A stretch of DNA of 60,333 nucleotides, from NCBI GenBank assembly GCA_022736275.1, contig DZBJ01000015.1, forward strand, positions 1-60,333, written 5' to 3'. The position numbers and the translations under genes were made by a program. Of this stretch, positions 25,867 through 33,983 are shown piece by piece; the stretch's first letter is position 1; each line of letters starts with the position of its first letter. The notes below the pieces were generated by a model, which saw only the letters and a program-made list of their open reading frames with translations, was not told where the DNA came from and made no database searches. This DNA comes from Rikenella microfusus (GTDB lineage Bacteria; Bacteroidota; Bacteroidia; Bacteroidales; VadinHA17).

Positions 25867-26208
25867 TTATCCTCCTTCAATGCTCTTTACAAATAACTCT
25901 TTTCCGTGTATCAGGTCAATCTCTTCAGATCCGCAAACGCTGCAGGCGCAAAGATCCCCGGCAGGTTTGTATGCAGAGCCACAGCCATGGCACCTCATTT
26001 CTGCCGGAATGATCTCAATATCAAGCTCAGCGCCCTCCCCCACCGTATCTCTGGCTGCTTCAGTGAAGGCAGCCTCAAAGAGATCAGGAACAATCTGAAT
26101 ATATTCTCCGAAGCTGATATTAACCTTCATAACCTTTTTCAGCCCCGCCTCTGCGGCATATTCTGCAACCATTGCAGCCAGATCTTCTGCTATCCTCAGC
26201 TCATGCAT
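25867..26208 (-). CDS. hypA: hydrogenase nickel metallochaperone HypA
   Basis: A 113-residue zinc and nickel protein that delivers nickel to HypB and the hydrogenase large subunit. The N-terminal Met-His-Glu (MHELRIAEDL) gives the nickel ligand His2. The zinc site is CHGC and CSVC (residues about 73-95). Length and motif order are typical. It lies 10 bases after hypE and 2 bases before hypB on the minus strand. Its Ni target here must be the group 4 large subunit encoded at 35799-37004, because the other hydrogenase contains no nickel. Confidence 0.94.
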   Translation of the reverse strand: MHELRIAEDLAAMVAEYAAEAGLKKVMKVNISFGEYIQIVPDLFEAAFTEAARDTVGEGAELDIEIIPAEMRCHGCGSAYKPAGDLCACSVCGSEEIDLIHGKELFVKSIEGG

Positions 26209-26218
26209 GTCAGTCTCG

Positions 26219-27226
26219 TCAACAAATCCTTGGCAGCAGCTGGCCTGAAGGCATCTCCAGGAACCTGCTTCCTCCGGCAGTACTTTTCAGTATGACCCTC
26301 CCTTCTCTTCCGGAAGTGATTTCACCTATTATTGAAGCACCGCTGCCCTGAGGGTCTGCATGCATCCTTTGAACGATTCCTTCCGCCTCCCCTTCGTCTG
26401 CGACTATCAGCACTCTTCCCTCACTGGCAAGAGTAAGCGGATCAAAACCGAGTATTTCGCACAATCCTCTGACGGCTTCCTTCACAGGCACCGATGATTC
26501 GTCAATGGTAATACCGCACCGGGCCATTACGGCAAGCTCATTCAGAACAGCTGCGAGGCCTCCCCTTGTCAGGTCCCTCATGAAATGCACTGCTCCCGGC
26601 TTCACGGTCACTTTTTCTATAAGGCGGTTCAGAGAGGCGCAGTCAGAGGCCATTGGTGTGTCAAAAGAGAAGTTTCTGCGTGAAGCAAGTATGGTCACGG
26701 CGTGATCACCGGGCGGACCGTTTATGATCAGCCTGTCACCCGGCATGACAGATGAACCGCTGCTGATATGCATAAGCTCATCCTTCAGGATTCCGACTCC
26801 GGAGGTGTTGATAAAAATCCTGTCACACTGCCCCTTCTCCACCACCTTGGTGTCGCCGGTGACAATGCTTACTCCGGCTGCTTCAGCCTCATCTGCCATC
26901 GAGGAGACTATAAGGCCAAGCTCATCAATGTCAAATCCCTCCTCGATAATAAATGCGGCTGAGAGATATTTTGGCTCGGCGCCTGATACCGCAAGATCAT
27001 TTACAGTGCCGCAAACTGCAAGCTTTCCAATGTTGCCACCAGGAAAAAAGAGCGGATTAACCACATAGGAATCGGTGGTGAAGGCTATTATCCCGGGGGG
27101 GACGCGAAGCAGGGCGGAGTCGGTCATCGGCAACTTCATGCCAAAGCGGGCGGCGAAAAGGTCATGTATTAGTGCCTGTGCCTGCCTGCCGCCGCTGCCG
27201 TGACTGAGGGAAATCTTCTCACTCAT
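26219..27226 (-). CDS. hypE: carbamoyl dehydratase HypE
   Basis: A 335-residue PurM/SelD-like enzyme that turns a thiocarbamate on its last cysteine into a thiocyanate, the source of the Fe-bound cyanide of [NiFe] hydrogenases. I start at MSEKISLSHGSGGRQAQ; earlier Met codons would add 67 residues unlike the family and overlap hypD deeply. The chosen start overlaps the hypD end by 8 bases. Seen: SLSHGSGG, FTTDSYVVNPLFFPGGNIGKL, TGDTKVVEKG, MRDLTRGGLAAVLNE. The chain ends PRIC, with the catalytic C-terminal Cys in place. HypF supplies the carbamoyl group. Confidence 0.95.
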   Translation of the reverse strand: MSEKISLSHGSGGRQAQALIHDLFAARFGMKLPMTDSALLRVPPGIIAFTTDSYVVNPLFFPGGNIGKLAVCGTVNDLAVSGAEPKYLSAAFIIEEGFDIDELGLIVSSMADEAEAAGVSIVTGDTKVVEKGQCDRIFINTSGVGILKDELMHISSGSSVMPGDRLIINGPPGDHAVTILASRRNFSFDTPMASDCASLNRLIEKVTVKPGAVHFMRDLTRGGLAAVLNELAVMARCGITIDESSVPVKEAVRGLCEILGFDPLTLASEGRVLIVADEGEAEGIVQRMHADPQGSGASIIGEITSGREGRVILKSTAGGSRFLEMPSGQLLPRIC

Positions 27227-28304
27227 AATTATGATATTTGTACCAGGTATTGCACGACCCCTCATCAGATACCATGCATGTTCCTTCCGGATGGTCCGGT
27301 GTGCATGCAGATGCAAAAAGAGGACAGTCAGGAGGTGTGCTGACCCCCCTGAGAATTTCCCCGCAGATACACGGATTTGCATGAGTGGCCTCCGGGATGT
27401 CAACGGTAAAAGCGGCAGCCGCATCAAACCGACGATAGCGGTCGGCTATCTGCAGTCCGCCTGATGCCAGTACACCCAGGCCGCGCCATTCAACATCGCA
27501 TGGTTCAAATACTTGACGCATGTAATCCTGTGCCCTCACATTTCCCCCGGCAGACACTGCCCTGCTGTACTGAATCTCCACCGATGGCTTGCGGCTGTTC
27601 ACCTGCCTGACAAGCATCAGCACTGCCGAAAGAATATCCGTGGGTTCAAACCCCGTGACCACAGCGGCCAGTCCATATTTACGCGCAATGAATTCAAATG
27701 CCGAGGAGCCGGTTATGACAGCCACGTGACCCGGACAGATGAAACCGTCAATGCGGGTTCCCTCCCTTAGTATCGCCTCCATTGCCGGAGGCATTACCTT
27801 GTGGGCATTCAGCACGGAGAAGTTTTCAATACCCTCTCTCTCAGCCTGCATTATTGTCACAGCCGTGCCGGGGGTTGTGGTCTCAAATCCGATTGCCGAA
27901 AACACTATCTTTCTTTGCGGGTTTGCACGGGCTGTCTCAAGGGCCTCATGCGCTGAGAGCACAACCCTGACATCCGCTCCGGCGGCCCTTGCATCTCCCG
28001 GAGTTCCAAGAGTGCCCGGCACCCTCATCAGGTCACCGAAAATAGAAACTGTCACACCCTCATTTGAAGCAATGGCTGTCAGGGTGTCAATGTACCGTCC
28101 GGCGGTGACGCAGACCGGGCATCCCGGTCCGGAGATCAGCTTGATCTGAGGCGGCAGAAGCGAAGGAATGCCAAAACGGTGGATGGCGGCTGTATGGCCC
28201 CCGCATACCTCCATGAAGGTGTATTCACGGGTTGCCTCCTTCAATATCAGCTCCGCGAGCCTGGCAATATGCCCCCTGTTCCTGAATTCATCAACGTATT
28301 TCAT
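27219..28304 (-). CDS. hypD: hydrogenase Fe(CN)2CO assembly protein HypD
   Basis: A 361-residue [4Fe-4S] protein that, with HypC, builds the Fe(CN)2CO unit. Conserved motifs are MEVCGGHTAAIHRFG near residue 33, the thiol-disulfide motif GPGCPVC near 65, GFETTTPGTA, and a cysteine-rich C-terminal region binding the cluster (HANPCICGEILRG, CPLFASACTPDHPEGTCMVSDEGSCNTWY). All expected cysteines appear present. It follows hypC by 7 bases on the minus strand and overlaps hypE by 8 bases, so translation is probably coupled. Confidence 0.95.
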   Translation of the reverse strand: MKYVDEFRNRGHIARLAELILKEATREYTFMEVCGGHTAAIHRFGIPSLLPPQIKLISGPGCPVCVTAGRYIDTLTAIASNEGVTVSIFGDLMRVPGTLGTPGDARAAGADVRVVLSAHEALETARANPQRKIVFSAIGFETTTPGTAVTIMQAEREGIENFSVLNAHKVMPPAMEAILREGTRIDGFICPGHVAVITGSSAFEFIARKYGLAAVVTGFEPTDILSAVLMLVRQVNSRKPSVEIQYSRAVSAGGNVRAQDYMRQVFEPCDVEWRGLGVLASGGLQIADRYRRFDAAAAFTVDIPEATHANPCICGEILRGVSTPPDCPLFASACTPDHPEGTCMVSDEGSCNTWYKYHNYE

Positions 28305-28311
28305 CTCCGGG

Positions 28312-28536
28312 TCATTCGCTCAGTGCATCATCCATCTCCTTTAGCAGCCGGAGTGTCTCGAGAGCATCTTCCTCCCTGAGCTTTTCAATGGCAAAACCGG
28401 CATGCAACAAAACATAGTCGCCCACCCTGACGCCGTCAACCATCTGCAGTCCTGCTCTGAACACGGCTCCTCCCACGGAGACCTCAGCCATGTCACCTTC
28501 AATGGTCAGTACCCTGGCCGGAAGACTCAGACACAC
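28312..28536 (-). CDS. hypC: hydrogenase assembly chaperone HypC
   Basis: A 74-residue OB-fold chaperone. It begins MCLSLPARV, with the essential Cys2 that carries the iron unit from HypD to the large-subunit precursor. The GDYVLLHAGFAIEKL segment is the conserved core. It overlaps the hypF 3' end by 10 bases and precedes hypD by 7. Only one hypC-type gene is seen, consistent with one [NiFe] hydrogenase in this region. Confidence 0.93.
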   Translation of the reverse strand: MCLSLPARVLTIEGDMAEVSVGGAVFRAGLQMVDGVRVGDYVLLHAGFAIEKLREEDALETLRLLKEMDDALSE

Positions 28537-30791
28537 AGGCCCCTCCTTTCTGCCGCCACCAGCAGCTGCCCGAGAGATATGCCACCGTCATTAGATGGTA
28601 CCTGGTGATTGGTGTACACGTTGAATTTGTTCATGGACAAAAGATACAAAGATTTCTCAAGCAGATACCTGTTCTGAAAAACCCCGCCTGACAGTACAAC
28701 CTCTTTCAGCCCGGTATCATTCCTTATCTTAATGCAGACGTCAAGTATAATATGTGCCATGGTATTGTGGAACCTTGCTGCGATCAGCGAAACATCAGTC
28801 CTGCCGATATCCCTGATGATCTCATGGAATGTCTGCCCCAGGCAGACTGTTTCGCTGATTGCGAATGGATAAAAATCATCGGTGATGCCGGCAATGGCTG
28901 ATTCTAGCATCATGGGGGCTTCTGAATCGAAGGAGGCTTTAGTGCAGAGCATCAGCAATGCCGAAACAGCGTCAAAAAAACGTCCCGCCCCGCATGTCAG
29001 CGGAGAGTTGATGCCGTGACTGAGCATCTCTCTTACAACCGCAAGCTTTTTTTCATCGATTGTCCGGAAGAGCTTCAATGAGGTGAAGTCGTAGTCGCTG
29101 CCAAAATAACCGTATAGACAGGAGAAAGCCATCCTCCATGGTTCGTCTGCCGCAGCATCGCCGCCTGGCATCACGAGATAGTCAAAGTGAGTGTACCTCT
29201 CAAAATCGCTTGCAGCGGAAATAATAAATTCGCTACCCCATATGTTGCCGTCAGTGCCGTAGCCAGTCCCGTCCATTATCACCCCGATGACCCTGCCTGT
29301 AAGATGGTGTTCAGCCATCACTGATACTGCGTGGGCATGATGATGCTGGATGCGCATCAGCGGCAGCCCGTTTCCTTCAGCCAGCTCCTCAGCGAAACTG
29401 CCCGACAGGTAATCGGGATGCATATCGCAGACGACGGATGAAGGGGTGAACCTGAAGAGAGAGGAGAAGAGCCTGAATGTCTCGTGATAATAATCATATG
29501 TGGCCACATTCTTAATATCACCTAAAAACTGGCTCATGAAGGCCTGGGTGCCTTTCCCGATGCACAGGCTGTTCTTCTGTTCCGCCCCGGCAGCGAAAAT
29601 GCCTTCAGCAACTCTGTTCAGCTCAACCGGTTGCGGCGCAAAGCCCCTGGACCTGCGAATAAGAGAGACATTACCTCCGATCATTCTGATAACCGAATCG
29701 TCAACCCTGTTGGTTATCTCCCTGTTGTAGCTCACAACGCATCCCGATATCGGCATCAGATCCCTTTCGGCCTGCAGGTCATCTTTAATAATCGGCTCCT
29801 CACTCAGGTTACCGCTGGTCAGGACAACTGCCGGCGTGCCGATGATTTTAAACAGCATGTAATGCAGCGGCATGTGGGGCAGCATCGCACCGATCGTGTT
29901 GAGGCCGCTGCTCACCGCTGGTGCCAGCGGCTTTTTCTGCCTGAGTATTAGTATCGGCCTGCGCCATGAGAGCATCACTGTCTCCTCATCCTTTTCAAGA
30001 TAACAATATTCCCTGATGGCGTCAGTATCCCTGAACATCACCGCGAATGGTTTCCTGTCGCGCTCTTTTCTCAGCCTGAGCTCCGAAACAGCCTTCTCGT
30101 TCAGGGCGTCACACATGAGGTTATACCCGCCCGTCGATTTTATTGCCACACTGGTGCCAGCCGCAAGACGATGAGAAATGCACTGTAAAATTTCATTAAT
30201 GTCAGTTATGTTAAGATCACCAGCCTTCAGCATATACACCGGACCGCAACTGTTGCAAGCTACAGGCTGGGCATGAAACCGCCGGTCGGAGATATCACTG
30301 TACTCTGCAGCGCACCCTTTGCACATTTGAAAAGGGGCCATCGTTGTGGCAGCCCTGTCATAGGGCAGAGCCTTTATGATTGTAAAGCGGGGACCGCAGT
30401 TTGTACAGTTGATAAACGGATAATCAATGCGTCCCTGATCGGTTGCAAGGTCAGCAAGGCAATCATCACACACCGCAATGTCAGGACTTACCTCGGTAAT
30501 AGTCTCGCCGGCATCAATGCTGGGAGTGATCTTAAAACCACTAAAGCCCCCGGTCCCTGTTCTTCTGACCTCAACAGATCTGATGCTGGCTGCCGGAGGT
30601 GCAAGGTTTCGTATATCAGCAATGAACCGGTCTGCCGTCTCCCTGTCACACTCAACGGTCACCGTCACACCGCCGGTCCTGTTAATCACCTCTCCGTTCA
30701 GGCGGTAAGCTGTTGCAAGCCTGTAAATAAAGGGGCGGAATCCAACCCCCTGTACAAGTCCCCTGATTAATATTTCATACCCTTCTTCCAC
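28527..30791 (-). CDS. hypF: carbamoyltransferase HypF
   Basis: A 754-residue multidomain enzyme that makes the carbamoyl-adenylate used for the cyanide ligands. Domain order: N-terminal acylphosphatase (ILIRGLVQGVGFRPFIYRLA), two zinc-finger-like motifs (CDDCLADL..CTNCGPRF and CKGCAAEY..CNSCGP), a YrdC-like nucleotide domain (SVAIKSTGGYNLMCDA, GLNTIGAMLPHMPLHYML), and a Kae1-like carbamoyltransferase domain (HHHAHAVSVMAEH, VVLSGGVFQNRYLLEK). Length and order match the family. It follows rex by 5 bases and overlaps hypC, so rex-hypFCDEAB is one transcription unit. Confidence 0.95.
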   Translation of the reverse strand: MEEGYEILIRGLVQGVGFRPFIYRLATAYRLNGEVINRTGGVTVTVECDRETADRFIADIRNLAPPAASIRSVEVRRTGTGGFSGFKITPSIDAGETITEVSPDIAVCDDCLADLATDQGRIDYPFINCTNCGPRFTIIKALPYDRAATTMAPFQMCKGCAAEYSDISDRRFHAQPVACNSCGPVYMLKAGDLNITDINEILQCISHRLAAGTSVAIKSTGGYNLMCDALNEKAVSELRLRKERDRKPFAVMFRDTDAIREYCYLEKDEETVMLSWRRPILILRQKKPLAPAVSSGLNTIGAMLPHMPLHYMLFKIIGTPAVVLTSGNLSEEPIIKDDLQAERDLMPISGCVVSYNREITNRVDDSVIRMIGGNVSLIRRSRGFAPQPVELNRVAEGIFAAGAEQKNSLCIGKGTQAFMSQFLGDIKNVATYDYYHETFRLFSSLFRFTPSSVVCDMHPDYLSGSFAEELAEGNGLPLMRIQHHHAHAVSVMAEHHLTGRVIGVIMDGTGYGTDGNIWGSEFIISAASDFERYTHFDYLVMPGGDAAADEPWRMAFSCLYGYFGSDYDFTSLKLFRTIDEKKLAVVREMLSHGINSPLTCGAGRFFDAVSALLMLCTKASFDSEAPMMLESAIAGITDDFYPFAISETVCLGQTFHEIIRDIGRTDVSLIAARFHNTMAHIILDVCIKIRNDTGLKEVVLSGGVFQNRYLLEKSLYLLSMNKFNVYTNHQVPSNDGGISLGQLLVAAERRGLCV

Positions 30792-30796
30792 CGCTT

Positions 30797-31483
30797 CTAC
30801 AGGAATAGTGACTGTTCTTCCTTCATGCGGAAAACAGACAGAATTACACTCTCTATTTCATCACTCAGGTTAACATTGTTTACCACCACGTAAGCAGGCA
30901 CCTTAAGCAACACCGGGGAGAAATTGACTATTCCCCTGATGCCCATGTTCACAAGCTCATTGCACACCTCCTGGGCTGAGATGCCGGGCACGGTGATGAT
31001 AGCAACCTTTACCCTGAACCTGTCTATGATCTCCTGAAGACGACCGGGCGGATAAACACTGCTCTCAGCCCTCACCTTCTGCTTGTAGGGATCAATATCG
31101 AATGAGGCAACAATGTTAACTCCACGCTGAAGAAACTGCCCGTATTTGGAGAGAGCCTGTCCGAGATTGCCCATACCCACCAGTATCACGTTGCTGATCC
31201 TGTCACGGTTGAAGAGGGCTTCCATATCACGCAGAAGTGATTCGGTCAGATATCCGCCCCTTCTGTTCCCCTTTATTCCATAATCGGAAAAATCCTTCCT
31301 CACCTGTTCGGGAGTGACCCCGGTACCCTCAGCCAGGGTATATGAAAATACCCTGGTGACTCCCATCGTGCTCAGTCTCACCAGCAGCCCGTGATACAGA
31401 AAAATCCTCCTCAGGCTGTTCCGTATGTTATGTTTTGTGATTTGTTTCACATTAAACCACCGTTTCACAAATCCCTTATGCAA
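30797..31483 (-). CDS. rex: redox-sensing transcriptional repressor Rex
   Basis: A 228-residue repressor that leaves DNA when NADH is high. The N-terminal winged helix is in TRVFSYTLAEGTGVTPEQVRKDFSDYG, with FSDYGIKGNRRGGYLTESLL conserved. The Rossmann domain starts ILVGMGNLGQALSKY near residue 85, and the domain-swapped C-terminal helix follows. The ATG start gives about 25 residues before the family core; in-frame GTG codons at positions 6 and 12 are alternatives. A Rex-like box at 31435-31452 lies across codons 11-17, which would suit autoregulation if a start nearer the core is used. It heads the hyp operon and faces the [NiFe] operon across 158 bases. Confidence 0.92.
   Translation of the reverse strand: MHKGFVKRWFNVKQITKHNIRNSLRRIFLYHGLLVRLSTMGVTRVFSYTLAEGTGVTPEQVRKDFSDYGIKGNRRGGYLTESLLRDMEALFNRDRISNVILVGMGNLGQALSKYGQFLQRGVNIVASFDIDPYKQKVRAESSVYPPGRLQEIIDRFRVKVAIITVPGISAQEVCNELVNMGIRGIVNFSPVLLKVPAYVVVNNVNLSDEIESVILSVFRMKEEQSLFL
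31435..31452. promoter_or_regulatory. rex: candidate Rex operator at the 5' end of rex
   Basis: TTGTGATTTGTTTCACAT matches TTGTGAAnnnnTTCACAA at 12 of 14 half-site bases. It lies inside the first codons of the annotated rex frame. A second TTTGTGAAAC half-site lies at 31462-31471. This fits Rex controlling its own gene. Confidence 0.5.
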
Positions 31484-31620
31484 GTTAAACTACTTTTTTA
31501 AACAGCGCAAATAAATTTTATAATATTGATTATGAGTACATTATTAAAAATAGTGAAATCCGCCAGTCTGCAGACCATAAAAAAAACTTGACTTGCGTTC
31601 ATTGCACACTTAACTTTATT

Positions 31621-31638
31621 ATGTGAATCTTCTCACAT
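31621..31638. promoter_or_regulatory. candidate Rex operator before the [NiFe] hydrogenase operon
   Basis: TTATGTGA (31619-31626) and TCACATAA (31633-31640) are perfect 8-bp inverted arms with a 6-base centre. The core TGTGA-N6-TCACA is shared by Rex and Crp sites; against Rex the 18-mer matches 11 of 14 half-site bases. It ends one base before the ATG at 31642, so a bound protein would block transcription or the early transcript. The neighbouring rex gene favours Rex; a Crp-family protein is the alternative. Confidence 0.55.
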
Positions 31639-31641
31639 AAA

Positions 31642-32631
31642 ATGTACTATATAAGTATTAAGAAAGAAGATTGGCATCGTTCACTGGAAAAACTGCTCAC
31701 CTCCCATGACATTTTTGTTCCGGTGAAGGATGAATACAGCCTTGATTACGAGCCTTTCAGGCTGAATCAGGCTGATCATATAGCCTATAACCTTCCCAAG
31801 CCTGCCACACCCCTGAAGAACTTTTTTCTCCCTGTAAGGGAAAATGTGACCTCGGCCAGGGATAAAGTAAGGCCGAGAATCATAATCGGGGTGCCCAACT
31901 GTGATATTGAGGCCCTCGGTTTGCTGGACGAGATTTATCTGGATGAGGCCTTCGCCGATCCCTTTTACAGGAACCGCCGGAAAAGTACCATCCTGATATC
32001 TTCAGACTGCTTCTCGGTGAATGAGCACTGCCACTGCACCTCCTATGGAGTTAAGCCGTATACGACGGACCATGCAGATATGGTACTGCTCTCTGATGGG
32101 GATGAAATCTTCCTCAGGGTCATCTCAGGCAAGGGGGAGGAACTTGTCAGGCAGTTATCGTCTGCCTCCGGGGTCAGTGACCCTGTACGTCTCCGCTTTG
32201 CCGATGAAAGGCACAGGGAAACTGAAGCTCTGCTGGCCGAACGCAACAGGGGGCTTCCTGATTACACGACTACCGGCGAGATCGTGCGGAAGGCCAATGA
32301 TCACATCTGGGTCAAGTACGCCTCAAAGTGTGTCTCCTGCGGCGCCTGCACAACAATTTGCCCCACCTGCAGTTGCTTCCTCCTAATTGACAAGCCTGAT
32401 TTTGAGAAGGTTAAGCAAACTGATGCCTGCCAGTACCCGGGTTTTCAAAGGGTGGCAGGAGGAGAGGATGCACTCTTCGAGCTGAGGCATCGCTTCCGCA
32501 ACAGGTACATGTGCAAGTATGTATGGAGGCCTCAGAAGTTCAAATCACTTGCCTGCACGGGTTGCGGCAGATGCATTGAGGCATGCATTGGCAAGATCAG
32601 CAAGAATGAACTGTTCATGGAACTCATTTGA
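31642..32631 (+). CDS. sulfhydrogenase beta-like iron-sulfur subunit
   Basis: A 329-residue electron-transfer protein of the HydB (sulfhydrogenase beta)/AsrA family. The N-terminal two-thirds includes NCDIEALGLLDEIY and SDCFSVNEHCHCTSYG, extra conserved cysteines of this family. The C-terminal third has two [4Fe-4S] motifs, CVSCGACTTICPTCSC near residue 231 and CTGCGRCIEAC near 312. In Pyrococcus sulfhydrogenase the beta subunit links the flavin subunit to the hydrogenase small subunit. Here it is the first gene of a group 4 hydrogenase operon and overlaps or abuts the flavin-subunit gene. No group 3 large or small subunit is present. A palindromic operator lies directly before the start. Confidence 0.86.
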   Translation: MYYISIKKEDWHRSLEKLLTSHDIFVPVKDEYSLDYEPFRLNQADHIAYNLPKPATPLKNFFLPVRENVTSARDKVRPRIIIGVPNCDIEALGLLDEIYLDEAFADPFYRNRRKSTILISSDCFSVNEHCHCTSYGVKPYTTDHADMVLLSDGDEIFLRVISGKGEELVRQLSSASGVSDPVRLRFADERHRETEALLAERNRGLPDYTTTGEIVRKANDHIWVKYASKCVSCGACTTICPTCSCFLLIDKPDFEKVKQTDACQYPGFQRVAGGEDALFELRHRFRNRYMCKYVWRPQKFKSLACTGCGRCIEACIGKISKNELFMELI

Positions 32632-32639
32632 CGATTCTT

Positions 32640-33467
32640 ATGGCCAGCGATACCAATAATATATATAAGCCCCTGCAGGCGACCCTCGAGGAGGTGATTG
32701 AAGAGTCTCCCCTGATCAAGACGTTTGTGCTGATACCGGATGAGGAGTTCGTCTTTAAAACGGGCCAGTTCATTGAACTGGCCGTTGACGGTGTGGGTGA
32801 AGCTCCCTTTACTCCGTCCTCATCTCCCCTGGTAACGGACCGGTTGGAGGTGACGGTAATGAAGACTGGATATGTGACCGGAATCATGCATGAACTGAAA
32901 CCGGGCGCTGTCATGGGCATCAGGGGTCCCTACGGACGTGGTTACCCGATAAGCGAATTCAACGGGAAAGAGGTACTTATCCTCGGAGGAGGCTGCGGCC
33001 TGGCTCCCATACGGTCACTGCTCTTTGCTCTTGAGCATATGAAGGATGACCTTGAGAAGGTCATGCTCTGCTACGGCTCCAAGACACCTGCCGACTGCAT
33101 TTACAAGCCCCTCTTCAGCCGGCTTAACAGCATCGACAAATTTGAAGCCTACCGTACGGTGGATGTTACCGATGACGACTGGGACGGCCCGGTGGGAGTC
33201 GCAACTGCACTGCTCGATCAGGTAAAGGTGAAGATCGAAAACTCGGTGGCAGTGGTCTGCGGCCCCCCGATCATGATGAAATTCGGGACAATCAGGCTTT
33301 TGGAGATGGGCTACCGTGACGATCAGATATACCTCTCCATGGAAAAGAACATGTCATGCGGACTTGGCAAATGCGGCCACTGCATGATGGGTGAATTCTT
33401 TGTCTGTAAAGACGGCCCGGTATTCACTTACAGGGAGATCAAACATAATCCTGAAATCTGGAAATAA
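32640..33467 (+). CDS. sulfhydrogenase gamma-like FAD/NAD(P)H oxidoreductase subunit
   Basis: A 275-residue flavoprotein of the HydG (sulfhydrogenase gamma)/AsrB/PyrK type. FAD-binding beta barrel (FKTGQFIELAVDG, SSSPLVTDRLEVTVMK), NAD(P)-binding fold (VLILGGGCGLAPIRSLLFAL near residue 114) and a C-terminal [2Fe-2S] site (SCGLGKCGHCMMGEFFVC) are all visible. It would oxidise NAD(P)H or reduce NAD(P)+. I use ATG at 32640; an in-frame TTG at 32628 overlaps the upstream TGA and adds four residues. It pairs with the beta-like subunit just upstream, giving a diaphorase module at the front of the membrane hydrogenase operon. NADH versus NADPH cannot be told from sequence. Confidence 0.88.
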   Translation: MASDTNNIYKPLQATLEEVIEESPLIKTFVLIPDEEFVFKTGQFIELAVDGVGEAPFTPSSSPLVTDRLEVTVMKTGYVTGIMHELKPGAVMGIRGPYGRGYPISEFNGKEVLILGGGCGLAPIRSLLFALEHMKDDLEKVMLCYGSKTPADCIYKPLFSRLNSIDKFEAYRTVDVTDDDWDGPVGVATALLDQVKVKIENSVAVVCGPPIMMKFGTIRLLEMGYRDDQIYLSMEKNMSCGLGKCGHCMMGEFFVCKDGPVFTYREIKHNPEIWK

Positions 33468-33480
33468 AACAGCACTCCGA

Positions 33481-33972
33481 ATGAAGGTGCTTATTGATAT
33501 GATAAAACTGAGGGCAGCCATGACGCAGGACCCGTCACTGGAACTGCCTGAGGCTCTCTGCTACCGATCAGCCAACACCAACGGCCTCAAGACCATACGC
33601 GAACTTGCCAGCTTCAGGTTCACCTGCCGCAGGTGCGAGGATGCCCCCTGCATAACCGTCTGCCCTGCCGATGCCCTTGAGAAAGACAGCGACGGTGTGA
33701 TAATGCGCCACACGAACCTGTGCGTCTCATGCAAGTCGTGTGTTACCATATGTCCCTTCGGTACCATGATGACTGATTTTTTCCGGCATCATCGCAATAA
33801 AGACCTATTCTATGACCTGTGTGACCACGAAGAGGCCCGCAAATTTGTCGAAGCCTGCCCGCCGGGAACAGCACGACTTACTGATGAAAAAGAGAAGCCT
33901 GAAGAGCATATCTATCAGCTGAATGATAAGGTGCTCATCAGGGATTACGTCTATCTGAATGAAAAAGAGTAA
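33481..33972 (+). CDS. 4Fe-4S ferredoxin-like subunit (HycB/CooF type)
   Basis: A 163-residue cluster protein. The motif pairs CRRCEDAPCITVC (residues about 45-57) and CVSCKSCVTICP (about 79-90) would bind two [4Fe-4S] clusters. A further Cys lies in EACPPG near residue 128, so a third site is incomplete. HycB and CooF proteins of this kind connect an electron-donating enzyme to an energy-converting hydrogenase. The start MKVLIDMIKLRA is preferred; a longer reading begins inside the upstream gene. It lies 13 bases after the diaphorase flavin subunit and 11 before the NuoH-like gene, so it probably wires the diaphorase to the membrane hydrogenase. Confidence 0.85.
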   Translation: MKVLIDMIKLRAAMTQDPSLELPEALCYRSANTNGLKTIRELASFRFTCRRCEDAPCITVCPADALEKDSDGVIMRHTNLCVSCKSCVTICPFGTMMTDFFRHHRNKDLFYDLCDHEEARKFVEACPPGTARLTDEKEKPEEHIYQLNDKVLIRDYVYLNEKE

Positions 33973-33983
33973 AGAGAAAGCAT

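Noticed and set aside
31642..33467. A group 3b sulfhydrogenase operon
   Set aside because: Beta/gamma-like subunits are present, but the small and large hydrogenase genes that follow are of group 4 type with membrane partners.
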